A DNA stretch of 64,000 bases from positions 35,258,501-35,322,500 of the forward strand of contig CM076154.1 of NCBI GenBank assembly GCA_038025085.1, written 5' to 3'. Shown here in pieces: positions 62,085 through 64,000 of the stretch. The DNA is from Tetragonia tetragonoides (lineage: Eukaryota > Streptophyta > Magnoliopsida > Caryophyllales > Aizoaceae). The notes beneath the pieces are model-generated. The model did no database searches. It saw only the letters and a list, made by a program, of their open reading frames with translations, and was not told where the DNA came from. Made by a program: the position numbers and the translations under genes. Position 1 is the stretch's first letter; each line of letters opens with the position of its first letter.

Positions 62085-63149
62085 CTAAATTGCTAAGAAC
62101 TTGGTGCTACACACTAAGTTTGCGAAATTCCGCACCTCACGCTTACATTTGGAAACGGTGCTTAGATTGGGTTCGTGGGTACAAACCAGCATAGGCCATC
62201 GAAAATGGTTCACTCTAACCAGCCAAACTGTTACATACTGATGCAAGCTTTCTCTCACTTCAACTAAACCACCGTCCCCCAACTTGTCACAAGCAGAGTC
62301 CATCATGTACACAGCTTGCTGAAGTTTATTTTCGTCTCCACTTAGCAGGTCCAGCAGGCTAACCATGTACTCTGCCCTAGCATGACCAGCATCAAAGGCA
62401 TAATTTAACCACTGGTAACCTGATTTTGTTGCGCAACACCGAAAATAATAGAACTGCAAACCCATGAACGAAAAATAACTTGATTTGTAATGTGGTTCAA
62501 GACATACAATTCCAATTTTGAATGAGTACAAATAGATTAGTTATATTTCATACCATCCCCACCGAGTAGAAAGCGTCAGGATTGTTTTGGCGAATGCAGA
62601 GGTCTAACAGGTTGGACATTTTTGGGCATTCAAAGATGTTCTTATGGACATTATTCCACCTTACTTTTGCAAGAATATCCTTGTGTAACCCAAGCTTATT
62701 AAAGGACTTACAACTGCAGATACGGTAATTCAACATGAGAAATAATGAATTGAAAAACATTGAGGGTATCAATTCATGCTTCAATTTGGGAATCTACATA
62801 CTGAACAGGAGCAAGTATATTGCGTAAACTCGCAATGTTCAGATTGAAAGATTGTACACATAAAGTTTACACATAACGATTGTATTCACTTCAAAATATA
62901 TTCAAAATCACTATGTACAACATTGATGCAATAAAATCAACTTGATTCAACAAATTACCTTGACCAAAGACTCAAATAATCCCTGCAAGAATCCTTAGCC
63001 AACTTCTCCATTATGTCCATCAACAAATCTTTAAGTAGATTTGTGAGAGACATCACGTTCAGTTTTTCAGCTTTACCAATCGGGTGCCGACATTCGAAGG
63101 AGTGATGGCTTTCATTTTCAACTTTAGATTGAAGCTTTTCAACTTGCAT
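62085..63149 (-). CDS. Small F-box-like protein (FBX), three exons, second copy
   Basis: Exons 63149-62959, 62713-62554 and 62453-62085 have the same sizes (191, 160 and 369 bp) and phases as the first copy and give 239 residues, all open. The third exon differs from copy 1 by seven residues (for example MMDSACD for MMNSACD, VREGL to VRESL, VSLVR to VWLVR); exon 1 has NLLKDLLMDIM for NLPKDFLMDIM, which alters the F-box core. Since both copies are open while neighbouring X1 and FB copies are broken, at least one may be functional. Confidence 0.65.
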
Positions 63150-63474
63150 GGCTATTTTGTGTTCTTAATCTAAGGTGAGATGAAGGGAAATGAATACGGA
63201 TGAAAGAGAGGATTGGGGAGTTGCACACTGAAAAGGCCTTTATAACAGCGATGAAGAAACAAATAGGAGTACTTTGATAATAACGTTAATTCATTTAACG
63301 TTATTCAATCCCCTAGTGGAGGGTTTTCCATTTGATGTCACCGATCTTTTATCAAAATATGTGAGTTTGTTAAGTCGTTTTGGGTTGTGAGTTTGTAATG
63401 TTGGTTTGGGGTTTAGTAGGAACAACCGTCAATTCTTGTCCATTTGAAAAAAAGGTACAGTGACTAATAGTTAA

Positions 63475-63590
63475 ATTACTCCAAGTGATAAATTAATTAA
63501 GGTAAACAATTACTCCAAGTGTAAAATTAATTAAGGTAAATCACTGACTATAGATATTACTCCAAGTGTTAAATTAATTAAGGTAAACAA
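63475..63590. repeat. Minisatellite, three units (second copy)
   Basis: Counterpart of 46380-46493 with single-base variants (gtgataaatta, gtaaaatta). Confidence 0.8.
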
Positions 63591-63713
63591 ATACGATTTC
63601 CACCTCCATCCAAAATTCCAAATAAAAAGGTAAACAAATACAAATTCCATGTTCATAATTGTTTGAGGGAAAAAAAATAGTTGATGAATCATCAAGGCAA
63701 GGCAATACAACAT

Positions 63714-64000
63714 CTACTGTTCTTTTCCCATTCACATGTTAACTACTTTCCTTGACATCGTGTTGAGGTGATTGCATATAAGGTAGCCTGGCAACTTCTT
63801 CCGAATGGCAGAAATATGGTCATGGAATCTCTGGAATGGAAAAAAAATGCAAATAAGTTGTTTGATAGATAAGAGGTAAATAAATCATCAACATGTACTT
63901 AGAAGAAAGAAAAAATGAAAGGAATATTACATGAAAATTGTTTGATATATACGTCAACAAACTGCTCATCTCCAATGTGTCCCGCTTCATCAAACGGTTT
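63714..64000 (-). pseudogene. X2 second copy, 3' part only, cut by the window end
   Basis: Matches X2 from its final stop through the penultimate exon containing FDEAGHIGDEQFVD. The last residues differ from copy 1 (AACATGTGAATGGG for AACATGTGTTTCGC), which introduces an earlier stop. The remainder lies outside the window. Confidence 0.6.

Larger units (their letters stand above)
48865..64000. repeat. Second copy of the tandem segmental duplication, cut by the window end
   Basis: Begins with tcgaaataaagggtttgaga, identical to the sequence inside FB1 at 30785-30804, and tracks the first copy to the end of the window. One deletion of about 1 kb lies at 52465-52468. It would be expected to end about 2 kb beyond the window. 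Confidence 0.9.

Overview
The window is nuclear DNA of a flowering plant. Genes are split by GT-AG introns, non-coding DNA is AT-rich, and the sequence holds plant F-box families, FAR1/MULE transposases, Stowaway- and Tourist-type MITEs, a tRNA-derived SINE and a plant mobile domain gene. The style suggests a eudicot, possibly a Caryophyllales/Amaranthaceae species, but that placement is inference. No bacterial, organellar or viral genes were recognised.

Left part (1-28.8 kb). A complete eight-exon NECAP-like clathrin-accessory gene (minus strand, 177-6567) carries a Stowaway MITE in its large second intron. A Tourist-type MITE swollen by a TAA microsatellite follows (7361-8165). Next is a nested pair of Mutator-like elements (MULEs). 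An outer non-autonomous MULE (8377-16402) has a perfect 9-bp target duplication. A 6.3-kb coding MULE (9908-16191) is inserted in it. The inner element carries two convergent genes: an intact plant-mobile-domain (PMD) protein on the plus strand, and on the minus strand a FAR1/MULE/SWIM transposase fused to an OTU-type cysteine protease and broken by one stop codon. Each gene appears to start with a tiny exon in the terminal region, followed by an intron holding a hairpin array and a TTA/TAA microsatellite. Then come a complete plastid-type SAM-dependent methyltransferase gene (minus, 17711-21523) with an antisense SINE in an intron, another Tourist-like MITE, a decayed FAR1-type transposase gene (23060-27308) and a small GRF zinc-finger gene (27902-28601).

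Right part (28.8-64 kb) is a segmental-duplication landscape. F-box pseudogenes FB1 and FB2 form a tandem pair of about 4 kb units. Beside them lie a 20-exon gene X1 with a Ulp1-like C-terminal fold, a small intact F-box gene (FBX), and a truncated X1 paralogue, X2. A unit of about 18.1 kb (30786-48864) is repeated in tandem from 48865 past the window end. The junction fuses the F-box N-terminal region of the FB family to the interior of an X2 exon. The second copy has lost about 1 kb by a deletion with 4-nt microhomology. Both X1 copies are broken by different mutations, so they decayed independently after duplication. The duplicated three-exon FBX gene is open in both copies.

Two parts deserve most attention. 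One is the inner MULE, with PMD plus transposase-OTU, convergent genes and intronic hairpin arrays. The other is the X1 family, with exon-encoded repeats and a Ulp1-like fold lacking the expected catalytic His and Cys. All exon models were made by eye from splice signals and reading phase.
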